Shown: positions 16,895 through 25,872, numbered from the stretch's first letter. The stretch is DNA of 64,000 nt from JARRKC01 sp963723965 (GCA_963723965.1 CAVRSV010000001.1:186001-250000), one strand, 5' to 3'. Notes: generated by a model not told the origin, from the letters alone. Numbers and translations: made by a program.

Positions 16895-17197
16895 ATGACC
16901 GGACCAAAACTCTTCACCCGACCGGGTTCGGTGTGCTTCCAGGTGCATTTGCAGCCCCGCGCCTCGCGGGATGAAGTCGCGGGCCTGCATGGCGATGCCG
17001 TCAAGATCCGATTGACTTCCCCTCCCCTCGAAAATCGGGCGAACCGCCACTTGATTGATTTTCTGGCCAAGATCCTGGACCTGCCCAAATCGAATCTGGC
17101 AATCGTGTCGGGCCACCACAGCCGCTCCAAAACCGTGGCAGTTACTGGGGTTTCGGAGGCAGAGCTCGGATACCGACTGGGCCAATATCTGGTATAA
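16895..17197 (+). CDS. DUF167 (YggU) family protein
   Basis: ATG 16895 gives 100 residues. The DUF167 pattern is clear: VHLQPRASRDEVAGLHGDAVKIRLTSPP, then ENRANRHLIDFLAKILDLPKSNLAIVSGHHSRSKTV. The family has a solved fold but no assigned biochemical role. It follows yggS. The TATAAT of the nrdJ promoter overlaps its stop codon region (17193-17198). Confidence 0.9.
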   Translation: MTGPKLFTRPGSVCFQVHLQPRASRDEVAGLHGDAVKIRLTSPPLENRANRHLIDFLAKILDLPKSNLAIVSGHHSRSKTVAVTGVSEAELGYRLGQYLV

Positions 17198-17198
17198 T
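17190..17198 (+). promoter_or_regulatory. Extended -10 promoter for nrdJ
   Basis: TGGTATAAT is a perfect extended -10 element (TG, one base, TATAAT). No -35 is needed and none is obvious. Transcription should begin near 17205, leaving a leader of about 108 bases before the nrdJ ATG. Confidence 0.6.
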
Positions 17199-17212
17199 TG
17201 TTGATCAGTCGC

Positions 17213-17227
17213 ACAACATCTTGTTGT
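17213..17227. promoter_or_regulatory. Candidate operator: 6-3-6 inverted repeat in the nrdJ leader
   Basis: ACAACA TCT TGTTGT is a perfect inverted repeat centred about 15 bases downstream of the predicted transcription start. That position suits a repressor. It does not match the NrdR box I know (ACACwATATwTwGTGT-like). Confidence 0.4.
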
Positions 17228-17252
17228 TGGAAGCCTCTGGAATGTCAGCTTG

Positions 17253-17302
17253 GATCTCTAGAATTGGCCCCACGTTTCTCAATCGTAGGGCCAATTCAGA
17301 TC
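17253..17302 (+). promoter_or_regulatory. Leader hairpin next to the nrdJ ribosome binding site
   Basis: GAATTGGCCC (17261-17270) pairs perfectly with GGGCCAATTC (17288-17297), and GATCT (17253-17257) pairs with AGATC (17298-17302) across a 3-base bulge. The Shine-Dalgarno GGAGGAG begins at 17304, two bases after the stem. The layout suggests control of translation initiation. I find no B12-box, so it is not an ordinary cobalamin riboswitch. Confidence 0.55.
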
Positions 17303-17312
17303 CGGAGGAGCT

Positions 17313-20024
17313 ATGAAGAGACCAGCACCAAAACCTGAGTCGTCGGAAGGACTCAGATTCGAAAACTATTTTTCCACCCCCGGCGTCCATCCCTTCGACG
17401 AGGTGGAGTGGGAGAATCGGTCGGCCGAGATCAAAGACTGGAAGACCGGGAAGAGCGCCTTCAAGCAGGACGACATCGAGTTTCCCAAGGCCTGGTCGCA
17501 GCGAGCCACCGACATCGTGGCAAGCAAGTACTTCCGGGGGCAGCTGGGCACCCCCCAGCGTGAGCGAAGCGTCCGGCAGATGATCGGCCGCATCGTCAAT
17601 ACGATTACCGACTGGGGGCGAAAGGGTCACTACTTTGCGTCGAGCCAGGACGCCGAGACCTTCAACCACGAGCTGACCTATCTGTTGACCCATCAAATGC
17701 TGGCCTTCAACTCACCCGTGCAGTTCAATGTCGGAATCCAGGACCACCCGCAGTGTTCGGCCTGCTTCATCAATTCGGTGGGTGACTCGATGGATTCGAT
17801 CATGCAGCTGGCCCGTACGGAAGCCATGATCTTCAAGGGCGGATCCGGTTCGGGAGTCAATCTTTCCCGCATCCGTTCCTCCCGCGAGCCCCTTTCCGTT
17901 GGCGGCGTCGCCTCTGGTCCGGTCTCCTTCATGCGCGGGTTCGATTCATTTGCAGGAGCGATCAAATCCGGAGGTGCGACGCGACGTGCTGCCAAGATGG
18001 TCATCCTGAACGCCGACCATCCCGACGTCAAAGAGTTCATCTGGAGCAAGGCCAAGGAAGAAGAAAAGGCACACCGTCTGATCGAGCTCGGCTATGACGA
18101 CTCGATCGACGGCGAGGCCTATCAAAGTGTCCAGTTTCAGAACGCCAACAACAGTGTCAGTGTGACCGATGATTTCATGCGCGCCATCGTCGAGGATCGG
18201 GACTGGCACACCAAGGCCATCACAAACGGCGAAACCCTCGACACCTACAAGGCGCGAGACATGATGAACTGGGTGGCGGAGGCAACCTGGATCTGCGGCG
18301 ATCCCGGTTTCCAGTTCGCAACCACCATTAACGACTGGCATACCTGCCCCAACACTGGCCCCATCAACGCCTGCAATCCCTGCTCCGAGTATGTTTTCCT
18401 CGACAACTCGGCCTGCAATCTGGCCTCGCTCAATTTGATGAAATTCGTGGACGACGACTGCACTTTCGACGTGGAGTCATTCCGCCATGCCGTCCGTGTT
18501 GCGATCACCGCGCAGGAAATCATCGTCGACAACTCCAGCTATCCGACACCTCAGATTACGCAGATCAGCCATGAGTTCCGGACCCTGGGACTCGGTTATG
18601 CGAATCTTGGCGCGCTTTTGATGGCACGAGGCCTGCCCTACGACAGCGATCGCGCGCGCAATCTCGCCGCGGTGGTTTCGGCGCTCATGACCGGTGAGGC
18701 CTATCGAACCTCGGCGGAGCTCGCCGAATCGGTCGGTCCGTTCCAGGGCTTCGACGACAACCGGATCCCGATGATGCGGGTCATGCATAAGCACCGGGAC
18801 GCCCTGTCGAGGATCGACTCCGCGCTGGTCCCCATGGATTTCCTGCACGCGGCAATGGAATCCTGGGACGAGGCGATCATCCAGGGTTCCGACCACGGCT
18901 TTCGCAATGCCCAGGTCACCCTGTTGGCTCCCACCGGAACGATCGCATTCATGATGGACTGCGACACGACCGGAATCGAACCGGACTTTTCACTGGTCAA
19001 GGTGAAGAAGCTCGTGGGCGGCGGATCCATGAAGATCGTCAACAACACGATCCCTCTGGCCCTGAAGCGACTCGGATACGATGCCCAGGCCAGCAAGAGC
19101 ATTCTCCGCTTCATCGAGGCGAACGAGACCATCGAGGGTGCCCCCGATTTGAAGGAAGAACACCTTCCCATTTTCGATTGTGCGGATCGGACCGCCGGCG
19201 GAACCCGGTCCATCCACTATCTGGGGCACATCAAAATGTGCGGGGCCGTTCAGCCGTTCCTCTCGGGTGCCATCTCCAAGACCGTGAACCTGCCCAATGA
19301 GGCCACGGTCGAGGAAATCAGGGATGCCTATATCGAAGCGTGGCGGTCCGGAATGAAGTCGGTCTCCATTTACCGCGACGGCTGCAAGATGGTGCAACCT
19401 CTCTCGAACAAGGAGCGGCAGTCGAAGATGCCGACAGCCGGGCCGGTCCACCGCAACATGCCCAAGGACCATCCTGCCTTCCAGCACGAGTTTCGGATCA
19501 AGGGGTTCAAGGGCTTCCTGACGATGGGGATGTTCCCGGAAGACAGCGAGCTGGGTGAGATCTTCATCAATTTCGCCAAGCAGGGTTCCACCCTGCAGGG
19601 CCTCGCGATGGCCTGGGCCATCGCTTTGTCCATGGGACTGCAGCGGGGAGTGCCCCTGGAAGACTATGTCCGAATGTTCGCCCACATGAGCTTTGAGCCG
19701 GCGGGCTTCACGGACAATCCGCAGATTCCGTTCGCCAGTTCCATTCCCGACTACGTCGTGCGCTATCTGGCCTCCAAGTACCTGAGTGAAGAGGCCCAGG
19801 AGGCACTCGGAATCCATAGCGTCAAGCCCAATGGCTCGGTCGAACAAGGAGTCCAGGTGAAGTTCCCCGAGGCCATCGCATCCAAAGGTAACGCCACGCA
19901 GCGACTCTTGTCCGACGCCCAGAAGGCGGATTCGCCGACCTGCCTCAGTTGCGGGAACCTGATGCAGCGGAACGGCAGCTGCTATGTTTGCACCGGATGT
20001 GGAAGCACCTCTGGCTGTAGCTAA
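17313..20024 (+). CDS. nrdJ: Adenosylcobalamin-dependent (class II) ribonucleotide reductase
   Basis: 903 residues. The reductase barrel carries FNSPVQFNVG, the HPQCSACFINSVGDSMDSI segment, CNPCSEYVFLDNSACNLASLNL with the active-site cysteine, and LAPTGTIAFMMDCDTTGIEPDFS. The C-terminus has the redox-active/zinc tail CLSCG..C..C..CGSTSGCS. It makes deoxyribonucleotides using adenosylcobalamin and needs no oxygen. The gene stands alone behind its own promoter and a structured leader. B12 dependence is inferred from family resemblance and from the absence of an nrdB partner. Confidence 0.95.
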   Translation: MKRPAPKPESSEGLRFENYFSTPGVHPFDEVEWENRSAEIKDWKTGKSAFKQDDIEFPKAWSQRATDIVASKYFRGQLGTPQRERSVRQMIGRIVNTITDWGRKGHYFASSQDAETFNHELTYLLTHQMLAFNSPVQFNVGIQDHPQCSACFINSVGDSMDSIMQLARTEAMIFKGGSGSGVNLSRIRSSREPLSVGGVASGPVSFMRGFDSFAGAIKSGGATRRAAKMVILNADHPDVKEFIWSKAKEEEKAHRLIELGYDDSIDGEAYQSVQFQNANNSVSVTDDFMRAIVEDRDWHTKAITNGETLDTYKARDMMNWVAEATWICGDPGFQFATTINDWHTCPNTGPINACNPCSEYVFLDNSACNLASLNLMKFVDDDCTFDVESFRHAVRVAITAQEIIVDNSSYPTPQITQISHEFRTLGLGYANLGALLMARGLPYDSDRARNLAAVVSALMTGEAYRTSAELAESVGPFQGFDDNRIPMMRVMHKHRDALSRIDSALVPMDFLHAAMESWDEAIIQGSDHGFRNAQVTLLAPTGTIAFMMDCDTTGIEPDFSLVKVKKLVGGGSMKIVNNTIPLALKRLGYDAQASKSILRFIEANETIEGAPDLKEEHLPIFDCADRTAGGTRSIHYLGHIKMCGAVQPFLSGAISKTVNLPNEATVEEIRDAYIEAWRSGMKSVSIYRDGCKMVQPLSNKERQSKMPTAGPVHRNMPKDHPAFQHEFRIKGFKGFLTMGMFPEDSELGEIFINFAKQGSTLQGLAMAWAIALSMGLQRGVPLEDYVRMFAHMSFEPAGFTDNPQIPFASSIPDYVVRYLASKYLSEEAQEALGIHSVKPNGSVEQGVQVKFPEAIASKGNATQRLLSDAQKADSPTCLSCGNLMQRNGSCYVCTGCGSTSGCS

Positions 20025-20033
20025 TCTGGCGGT

Positions 20034-20079
20034 GGGACCCAGGGGGCGGGTGCGATTCTTCCATCCTCCCGTGGGTCCC
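20034..20079. terminator. Inverted repeat between nrdJ and a convergent gene
   Basis: GGGACCCA (20034-20041) is matched by TGGGTCCC (20072-20079), leaving a 30-base G-rich loop. There is no T-run, so an intrinsic terminator is only a weak proposal. Confidence 0.3.
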
Positions 20080-20114
20080 GCGCATCCCCTGGATCCGTAG
20101 GGGGCCCGCAGGGC

Positions 20115-20948
20115 CTATCGCAGGAAGGGAAAATCGAAGTCCTTGGACAGTCCCACGATCAAGCCCGTCGAGGGGTCCGTGTCGAGAAATCCCAGCAAAA
20201 GAGCCCCGTCCCAGTAAAGCCCGGCGGCGTTGATGCGGGCTCCCAGCCGCAAACGCGACTGTTCCTCAGTGCCGTATCCACCCGGCCCGGCCCGGCCGTA
20301 CCAGTCGCCCAGCAAGGACAGTTCCGGCGTCACGGAGTACTCCGCGGCCAGCCCGTAGCTCAGCAGATCGTCCTGTGCGCCCGCTGAAAGCGGGTCACCC
20401 AGGATCGCCAGCCCGACGTTCCCGATCAATCGAAGGCGACCGAGGTTCTTCTGGACGAGTAGGGAGCTATAGAAATTCGTTTCGTCTGTGCTCAAGCCAC
20501 GCTCCGTGGCTCCGTTCGGGAGCTGGACACCGAATTCGAAGCCCACGGCCGGCCGACGGCCCGATTCGTCGACGAACCGGGCTTTCGTCGACATGAGGAG
20601 ATCCCCGACATCACTGGTCGAGTTTCCCGAAAAGTTGAGCAAGTCGCTGTTCGGAGCCGGGAAGCGCCGCCGGACGTTGAGAAACTGCTGTGCCGTCCAG
20701 GAAAGCCGGATCTCGACCTTCTTTCCGGCCCCGATGCGGAGACCGACGACCGCCAGACGGGTCAGATCTCCTTCCAGGCCGGAGAGTCGGAAGACGGCAT
20801 CCTGCAGGAAATCAAAGCCCAGCTCGGTCCGGATTCGGCCGACAGGCACCGTATCGGTCTTCTCAGTGACCAGAGGACGGTCCTGAGCGAAGGCCACCGA
20901 GGACAGGAGAAGGCACCCGATCCAGAGCTGACAGCACCAGCGCTTCAT
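20115..20948 (-). CDS. Predicted outer-membrane beta-barrel protein, function unknown
   Basis: ATG 20948 gives 277 residues with a signal peptide (MKRWCCQLWIGCLLLSSVAFA). The mature part is rich in alternating hydrophobic strands (VGFEFGVQLPNG, GLAAEYSVTPELSLLGDWYGR, LRLGARINAAGLYWDGALLLGFL) and resembles the transporter-like barrels of the phenol-degradation MetA type. The end is FPFLR, not a terminal aromatic residue. It follows rsmE by 13 bases on the same strand, so it may be the last gene of the hrcA operon. Confidence 0.65.
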   Translation of the reverse strand: MKRWCCQLWIGCLLLSSVAFAQDRPLVTEKTDTVPVGRIRTELGFDFLQDAVFRLSGLEGDLTRLAVVGLRIGAGKKVEIRLSWTAQQFLNVRRRFPAPNSDLLNFSGNSTSDVGDLLMSTKARFVDESGRRPAVGFEFGVQLPNGATERGLSTDETNFYSSLLVQKNLGRLRLIGNVGLAILGDPLSAGAQDDLLSYGLAAEYSVTPELSLLGDWYGRAGPGGYGTEEQSRLRLGARINAAGLYWDGALLLGFLDTDPSTGLIVGLSKDFDFPFLR

Positions 20949-20961
20949 GATCTGATGGAGT

Positions 20962-21732
20962 CTATTGAGTCGGTGGATGGTAGTCAACGCAGAAGCGTTC
21001 GGGCGAATCCGCCAGGTCCCCCAGCCGGTACTGCAGAATCGAGAGTGCCGCGATGGCGGCGGTTTCAGTCCTCAGAATCCGCGGTCCGAGCCGAACGGCC
21101 GCAATCTGACAGCGGCGGAAGGCCTCACGGTCGATCTCGTCCCATCCTCCCTCCGGACCGATGAACAAAGCGCAGGAGTCGACCGATCCCGATGAGGAAA
21201 GGCTGTCTTCCAGGCGCCTGTCTCCTTCCTCATCCAGGACGAGGCGCAGGACGTCATGGCGCTCGGTCAGGATCTCTTGAAGAGGTCGGGGTTCGTGAAG
21301 CTGCGGCAGGTCGGTCCGGCCGCACTGTTTGACGGCTTCCCGAAGGATCTTCGTCCAGCGCGCCAGCTTGTTGTCCCGCCGGCGATCCGTGAGATGAACC
21401 TCCGTTCGGTGGGTCAGGGCCGGCTGAATCTCCGCTACGCCCAACTCGACCGCCTTCTGAACGACCCACTCGAACTTTTCCTTCTTGATCAGTGCCTGGA
21501 CCAGGCAGATCCGCAGGGGTGCCTCCCAGGTGACATCCGACTGTCCGAGGACCGTACCGACCCAGGTGCCGCCCTCTCTGGTCAGTCGGCAACGGCAGCG
21601 CGTCGCCGGTGGCACGATGGCCTCGAAGATCGCACCTTCCCCCAGACGCAAGACGCGGGTGAGATGATGGATCTCATCCTCATCGAGAGAGACCTGATCC
21701 TTCCGTCGAAGCTGTCCTAAGACTCGTCGCAT
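20962..21732 (-). CDS. rsmE: 16S rRNA (uracil1498-N3)-methyltransferase RsmE
   Basis: Start chosen at ATG 21732 (256 residues, MRRVLGQLRRKDQ), which overlaps the prmA end by 16 bases; the open frame reaches 21783. It has the N-terminal PUA-like domain (HHLTRVLRLGEGAIFEAI) and the SPOUT knot with LFIGPEGGWDEIDREAF and RLGPRILRTETAAIAAL. It methylates U1498 of 16S rRNA using S-adenosylmethionine. prmA-rsmE adjacency behind dnaJ is a common gene order. Confidence 0.93.
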   Translation of the reverse strand: MRRVLGQLRRKDQVSLDEDEIHHLTRVLRLGEGAIFEAIVPPATRCRCRLTREGGTWVGTVLGQSDVTWEAPLRICLVQALIKKEKFEWVVQKAVELGVAEIQPALTHRTEVHLTDRRRDNKLARWTKILREAVKQCGRTDLPQLHEPRPLQEILTERHDVLRLVLDEEGDRRLEDSLSSSGSVDSCALFIGPEGGWDEIDREAFRRCQIAAVRLGPRILRTETAAIAALSILQYRLGDLADSPERFCVDYHPPTQ

Positions 21733-22574
21733 CTTCGCAGCAGCCAGCAGGCCCAGCCGTTCTTCGTCCACTGTTCGCGACATTGCAGTGCGTTCCCCTC
21801 CTCCAGGGACTCCTTGACCCGATCCGCCTCATCGAGGGTGAACCCGGAGGCAACCAGGCACTTGCCCGTCTTCCGGATCAAATCTTCGGAGAGAGCGATC
21901 AGGATCGTCGCGGTGAGATTGGCCACGACGAGATCAAAGGGGCCCTGCAGCGCGGCGATTTCCCCGGTGAACAGGGAAATGTCACCGAGCCCGTTCCGCA
22001 GGAAAGTCTGGCGGGCGGCTGAGATTGCCAGAGGATCCCGGTCGAATGCGGTGACGCGAAGGCCGGGACACAGTAGGGAGGCGGCAGCCGACAGGATTCC
22101 GCTGCCGGTTCCGACGTCGGTCATGCTCCGGCACTCGGGCAGGGCATCTTCCATGGCGGCCAGTGCGAGCTGGGTGGATTCGTGGGTGCCCGTGCCAAAC
22201 CCGTGTCCCGGCTCCAACTGGATGTTGACCGGATGGTCGATCGAAGGCTTCCCCCAGGGAGGATAGATCCAGAAGGTCGGGTTGATTTCGAAGGCGGTGA
22301 AGGTTCGGTTGTAGTTCTCGAGCCATCGGCTGCTGTCGTACCGAATCTCGTGAATCTCGATGGCCGCCTGGCCGTCCGCTAGAGCGGAGCGCAGCCGGCC
22401 GCGTATCGGTTCGGCGTCGCGCGTCGCTTCGAAATAGGCGAGGATCCGTGGGCCCTCCGGGGCCTCGAGCTCCTCGAATCCGATGGAATCGAGCTCCCAT
22501 AGCAGTTCGGTCACTCGCTCCCTCTCTTCGGGGGACAGGGGGATCTCCACGCAGAGATAGCGTTCAGCCGTCAT
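21717..22574 (-). CDS. prmA: Ribosomal protein L11 methyltransferase PrmA
   Basis: ATG 22574 gives 285 residues. An N-terminal recognition domain is followed by the class I methyltransferase core: the linker GHGFGTGTHESTQLALAAM, motif I DVGTGSGILSAAASLL, motif II VTAFDRDPLAISAAR and motif IV FDLVVANLTATIL. It trimethylates L11. It lies between dnaJ and rsmE in one minus-strand operon. Confidence 0.94.
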   Translation of the reverse strand: MTAERYLCVEIPLSPEERERVTELLWELDSIGFEELEAPEGPRILAYFEATRDAEPIRGRLRSALADGQAAIEIHEIRYDSSRWLENYNRTFTAFEINPTFWIYPPWGKPSIDHPVNIQLEPGHGFGTGTHESTQLALAAMEDALPECRSMTDVGTGSGILSAAASLLCPGLRVTAFDRDPLAISAARQTFLRNGLGDISLFTGEIAALQGPFDLVVANLTATILIALSEDLIRKTGKCLVASGFTLDEADRVKESLEEGNALQCREQWTKNGWACWLLRRCDES

Positions 22575-22588
22575 GATCACGGGTGAGT

Positions 22589-23704
22589 CTAGCCGAAAAT
22601 GTCTCGAACGCGGTCGAAGAAGCCTTCGTTCTCCTCGGCCTGGGTCGGCTCCGGCAACTCCTCAGCCAGGGCCTCGAACAACTCTTTCTGGCGATGGGTC
22701 AGCTTCGTCGGGATCCGCACCAGAATGCGCACGATCTGGTCGCCGCGGCCCATGCCGTTGACGTTGACGACCCCTTTTCCGCGCAGGCGAAAGACGGCTC
22801 CCGACTGGGTCCCTGCCGGGACGCGAACGCGCTGATCGCCCTCCAGTGTGGGAACCTTGATGTCCGACCCCAGGGCGGCCTGCGAAATGGAAATCGGGAC
22901 TTCGCAGTAGATGTCGTCGCCCTGTCGCTTGAAAAACGGGTGCTCCTTGACGGAAATCACGACATAAAGGTCGCCGGACGGCCCGTTGCCGAACCCAGCC
23001 TCACCCTCGCCGGGGACCCGAAGCCTGGAACCATGTTCGACTCCGGCGGGGATCCGAATCTCGAGAACCTTCTCCTTCTGGATCCGCCCGGTGCCCTTAC
23101 ATTCACTGCATGGCTTCTTAATGATGCGTCCGGTTCCGTGACAGGTACTGCAGGTTCGGCTGATGGCAAAGAACCCCTGCTGGAAGCGAACTTGCCCCTG
23201 TCCGCCGCAGGCCGTACATATGGTCATGCCCTGATCCGGATCCGCGCCCGTTCCCTGACAAGTCTGGCAGGGCCGTGACTGGGGCACCTTGATCTTGGCT
23301 TTGGTCCCGAAGACGGCATCTTCGAAGTCAACCTCGAGGTCGTAGCGAAGGTCGGCGCCTCGCTGAGACTGTCCCCGGCGCCGTCGCGACCCCCCAAAGA
23401 GGTCGCCAAAGCCGAAGAAATCGCCCAGAATATCGCTGAAGTCGGCGAAAATGTCGGGATCGAAGCCGCCAAAGCCGCCGGCACCCACGGCCGAATGCCC
23501 GTATCGATCGTACTGCGCGCGCTTCTGGGGGTCACTCAGGACGCTGTAGGCTTCCGCCGCCTCCTTGAACTTTTCCTCCGCTCCCTTGTCGCCCGAGTTG
23601 CGATCGGGGTGGAACTGCACCGCCAGCTTTCGGTAGGCACTCTTAATCTCCTGGGTGGAGGCTGTCCGCTCCACACCGAGGATCTCATAGTAGTCACGTT
23701 TCAA
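22589..23704 (-). CDS. dnaJ: Chaperone protein DnaJ
   Basis: 371 residues with full type I architecture: J domain (YYEILGVERTASTQEIKSAYRKLAVQFHPDRN, HPD motif at about 33-35), a Gly/Phe region (GGFGGFDPDIFADFSDILGDFF), four CxxCxGxG zinc modules (about 140-205) and the C-terminal substrate domains. It stimulates DnaK ATPase. The gene is 42 bases downstream of grpE; dnaK, which often lies between them, is not here. Confidence 0.97.
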   Translation of the reverse strand: MKRDYYEILGVERTASTQEIKSAYRKLAVQFHPDRNSGDKGAEEKFKEAAEAYSVLSDPQKRAQYDRYGHSAVGAGGFGGFDPDIFADFSDILGDFFGFGDLFGGSRRRRGQSQRGADLRYDLEVDFEDAVFGTKAKIKVPQSRPCQTCQGTGADPDQGMTICTACGGQGQVRFQQGFFAISRTCSTCHGTGRIIKKPCSECKGTGRIQKEKVLEIRIPAGVEHGSRLRVPGEGEAGFGNGPSGDLYVVISVKEHPFFKRQGDDIYCEVPISISQAALGSDIKVPTLEGDQRVRVPAGTQSGAVFRLRGKGVVNVNGMGRGDQIVRILVRIPTKLTHRQKELFEALAEELPEPTQAEENEGFFDRVRDIFG

Positions 23705-23746
23705 GAGCCAGTCCCCCTGGGTCCCAAGTCAATCGTCCGCGCGAAG

Positions 23747-24373
23747 TCAGGATTTGCGCGATCCGGAGTCCTTCGAAGGCGCCCCGACCTTCACCTGAGA
23801 CGGACGCAGCAGCTTCTCACCGATCAGGTAGCCTTTGCGAAATTCCTCCACGACCTGGTGATGGCTCTGATCCTGGGTAACCTCACTCACAATCGCTTCG
23901 TGAACATTCGGGTCAAAAGCGGAGCCGACCCCCGGGACCTCCGTCACCTCATGTCGCTCGAGGAACGATTGCAGTTGCCGGAGCAGCAGTTCATAGCCGT
24001 CCACGTAGACCCGGCAGGGCTCCGGGACCGAGTCGGCCTGCATGGCCTGCAAGCCTTTCTCGCAGGCATCGACCACCGGAAGGAGCTCGGCGATCACCTC
24101 GGCACGAGCGCCGGTGCGCAATTCCTCACGTTCGCGCAGGACGCGCTTCCGATAGTTCTCGAACTCCGCCTGCTTCCGGAGCAGCAGATCGTAGTATTCG
24201 TCTCGCTCCTTTCGAAGCGTTGCCTCGACGCTGGTTTCCGCCTCGGAGGGCTCTTCCATGGAGTTGTCGGAGTTCGTCAGGTCGTCGGTTGAGACGGAGT
24301 CCGCCGGCCGGTCAAATCCCATGACGGACCGCCTGTCGATTCTAGCGGATTTCTTTCTATCAGACTGTGTCAT
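23747..24373 (-). CDS. grpE: Nucleotide exchange factor GrpE
   Basis: ATG 24373, with GAGG about 11 bases upstream, gives 208 residues; the frame is open further upstream. The N-terminal 70 residues are charged and disordered. The long helix (KERDEYYDLLLRKQAEFENYRKR) and the beta domain with DPNVHEAIVSE and GYLIGEKLLRPSQVKVG are typical. GrpE releases ADP from DnaK. It sits between hrcA and dnaJ. Confidence 0.94.
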   Translation of the reverse strand: MTQSDRKKSARIDRRSVMGFDRPADSVSTDDLTNSDNSMEEPSEAETSVEATLRKERDEYYDLLLRKQAEFENYRKRVLREREELRTGARAEVIAELLPVVDACEKGLQAMQADSVPEPCRVYVDGYELLLRQLQSFLERHEVTEVPGVGSAFDPNVHEAIVSEVTQDQSHHQVVEEFRKGYLIGEKLLRPSQVKVGAPSKDSGSRKS

Positions 24374-24492
24374 TGAGTTTCGTCCTCGAGGCGCCGTCAG
24401 CACAGGGCTCGGCGCCGGCTTCCTTTGCATTCACACCCGGCAGATTCTTAAGATCCGAAGGAAGGAGATGCAAGGTTGCTGGTGACGCGGAT

Positions 24493-25614
24493 TCAGTTTC
24501 TCTCCATCAGCTGGCCGAACAGTTTCGCGACGTAGTCTACCAGACTGATGGCTCGATCGTACTCCATCCGCGAGGGGCCGAGGACCGCCAACGTTCCAGT
24601 CGTATGGTGGTCGTACTGATAAGGTGAGGCGATCAGCGTCCAATTGGCCATCCCCGGAATGTGATCCTCCAGGCCGATGGTTACGGTGGGGCGATCGGCC
24701 TCCATGGACAGACAGGCGACGATGATCCGGACCAGCTGTGACTTTCTTTCCAGGGTCTCCATCAGCGCGATCAGACGATCGAGATTGTCGTCCTGCAGGC
24801 GATGGATCACCCGGGAGGCACCGTCCAGAAACACCTCGGGCTCCTCCTCGTCCCCCTCTCCGGCTCTGGACAGGGTCGCAGAACCGAGGAGGATCACGTT
24901 GCCGAGCAGGCGGTCGTACAGGGCGCGCTCCTGAGACATGAGGCGGATCAACTCCGTCCGGATTTCCAGTAATGTGCGGCCGGCGAAGTTCTCGATCAGG
25001 TAGCGGCTGGCCTTGTTGAGTTCATCCTGGGTCAAGGAAAGCTCGAGGCGAATCAGTTGATGGCGGACGAAACCGGTACGACTGACCAGAATCACAAGGA
25101 TCCGTTCGTCCGACAGTCGAACGAACTCGATGTGCTTCATGACCGCTCGTGAAATCGGTGGGGCCAAGACGATTCCGATGTTGTTGGTATAGCTGGACAG
25201 GAGCTGGGAGGCCTTGGACATCAGCTCGTTCGGATCCCGTTCCTGCTCCAGAGACCGGCGAATGGCGCCGATTTCCGCCGGCGACAGATCCTTCGACCCG
25301 AGAAGACATTCGACGTAGTAGCGATATCCGGCGGCCGTCGGGATCCTTCCGGCGGAGGCGTGAGGCTGGGCGAGATAGCCGCCCTCCTCGAGATCGGCCA
25401 TCACGTTGCGGAGTGTGGCCGGACTGAGCTTCTCTCGGTAAAGTCGTGCCAGGCGCCGCGAACCCACCGGCTGACCGACCCGGATGAACTCCTTGATCAG
25501 CGTCTTCAATACATTGCCGGACCGCTCGTCGAGTTCGGGCGGCAATCCCTGCAGACTCGTGTCCAGTCGACGTCCTGTCAACTTCGCTTGTACCTCGCTA
25601 ACAATATAGCGCAT
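24493..25614 (-). CDS. hrcA: Heat-inducible transcription repressor HrcA
   Basis: ATG 25614 with GAAGGGG upstream gives 373 residues. The winged helix shows VLKTLIKEFIRVGQPVGSRRLA and LSPATLRNVMADLEEGGYL; the GAF-like effector domain and YHHTTGTLAVLGPSRMEYDRAISLVDYVAKL at the C-terminus are diagnostic. HrcA represses chaperone operons by binding CIRCE. I do not find the TTAGCACTC-N9-GAGTGCTAA element upstream of this gene, so its site is elsewhere or has diverged. Confidence 0.94.
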   Translation of the reverse strand: MRYIVSEVQAKLTGRRLDTSLQGLPPELDERSGNVLKTLIKEFIRVGQPVGSRRLARLYREKLSPATLRNVMADLEEGGYLAQPHASAGRIPTAAGYRYYVECLLGSKDLSPAEIGAIRRSLEQERDPNELMSKASQLLSSYTNNIGIVLAPPISRAVMKHIEFVRLSDERILVILVSRTGFVRHQLIRLELSLTQDELNKASRYLIENFAGRTLLEIRTELIRLMSQERALYDRLLGNVILLGSATLSRAGEGDEEEPEVFLDGASRVIHRLQDDNLDRLIALMETLERKSQLVRIIVACLSMEADRPTVTIGLEDHIPGMANWTLIASPYQYDHHTTGTLAVLGPSRMEYDRAISLVDYVAKLFGQLMERN

Positions 25615-25670
25615 CTGACACCCCTTCGACACCCGAGTGAGAAAAAGGTGATGATTCGTCGACTCAGTCG

Positions 25671-25699
25671 TTGACAGTTGAATCCCGGGGGCTTAGAGT
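25671..25699 (+). promoter_or_regulatory. Sigma70-type promoter for the RRM gene
   Basis: Perfect -35 TTGACA (25671-25676), 17-base spacer, then TAGAGT (25694-25699; four of six matches to TATAAT). Start of transcription would be near 25706, leaving a leader of about 167 bases before the ATG at 25873. Confidence 0.6.
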
Positions 25700-25704
25700 G
25701 AAGG

Positions 25705-25724
25705 AGTCCGCAGGGGAGCGGACT
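25705..25724 (+). promoter_or_regulatory. 5'-terminal hairpin in the RRM mRNA leader
   Basis: AGTCCGC (25705-25711) pairs perfectly with GCGGACT (25718-25724) around a 6-base loop, right at the predicted 5' end of the mRNA. Such 5' stems are known to protect mRNAs from decay; the role here is inference. Confidence 0.45.
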
Positions 25725-25872
25725 GTTGGAGCTGGTTTGGTTTGTGTCCGCACCGAGTTTTTCCTGCCTGTCGAGTGGATCCCAAATTGATCTCGATGTC
25801 CGTGGTGCGTCCTGCGTGCCACCAACGCGAAAAATCGGCTGGGCAAGAAACGCACGGGAGAGGGGAGGAGCG

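Noticed and set aside
17198..17312. Cobalamin riboswitch before the B12-dependent reductase
   Set aside because: The leader is too short and has no B12-box-like sequence; a different hairpin is present.
25615..25680. CIRCE element before hrcA
   Set aside because: No TTAGCACTC/GAGTGCTAA arms; only the short palindrome CGACTCAGTCG at 25660-25670.
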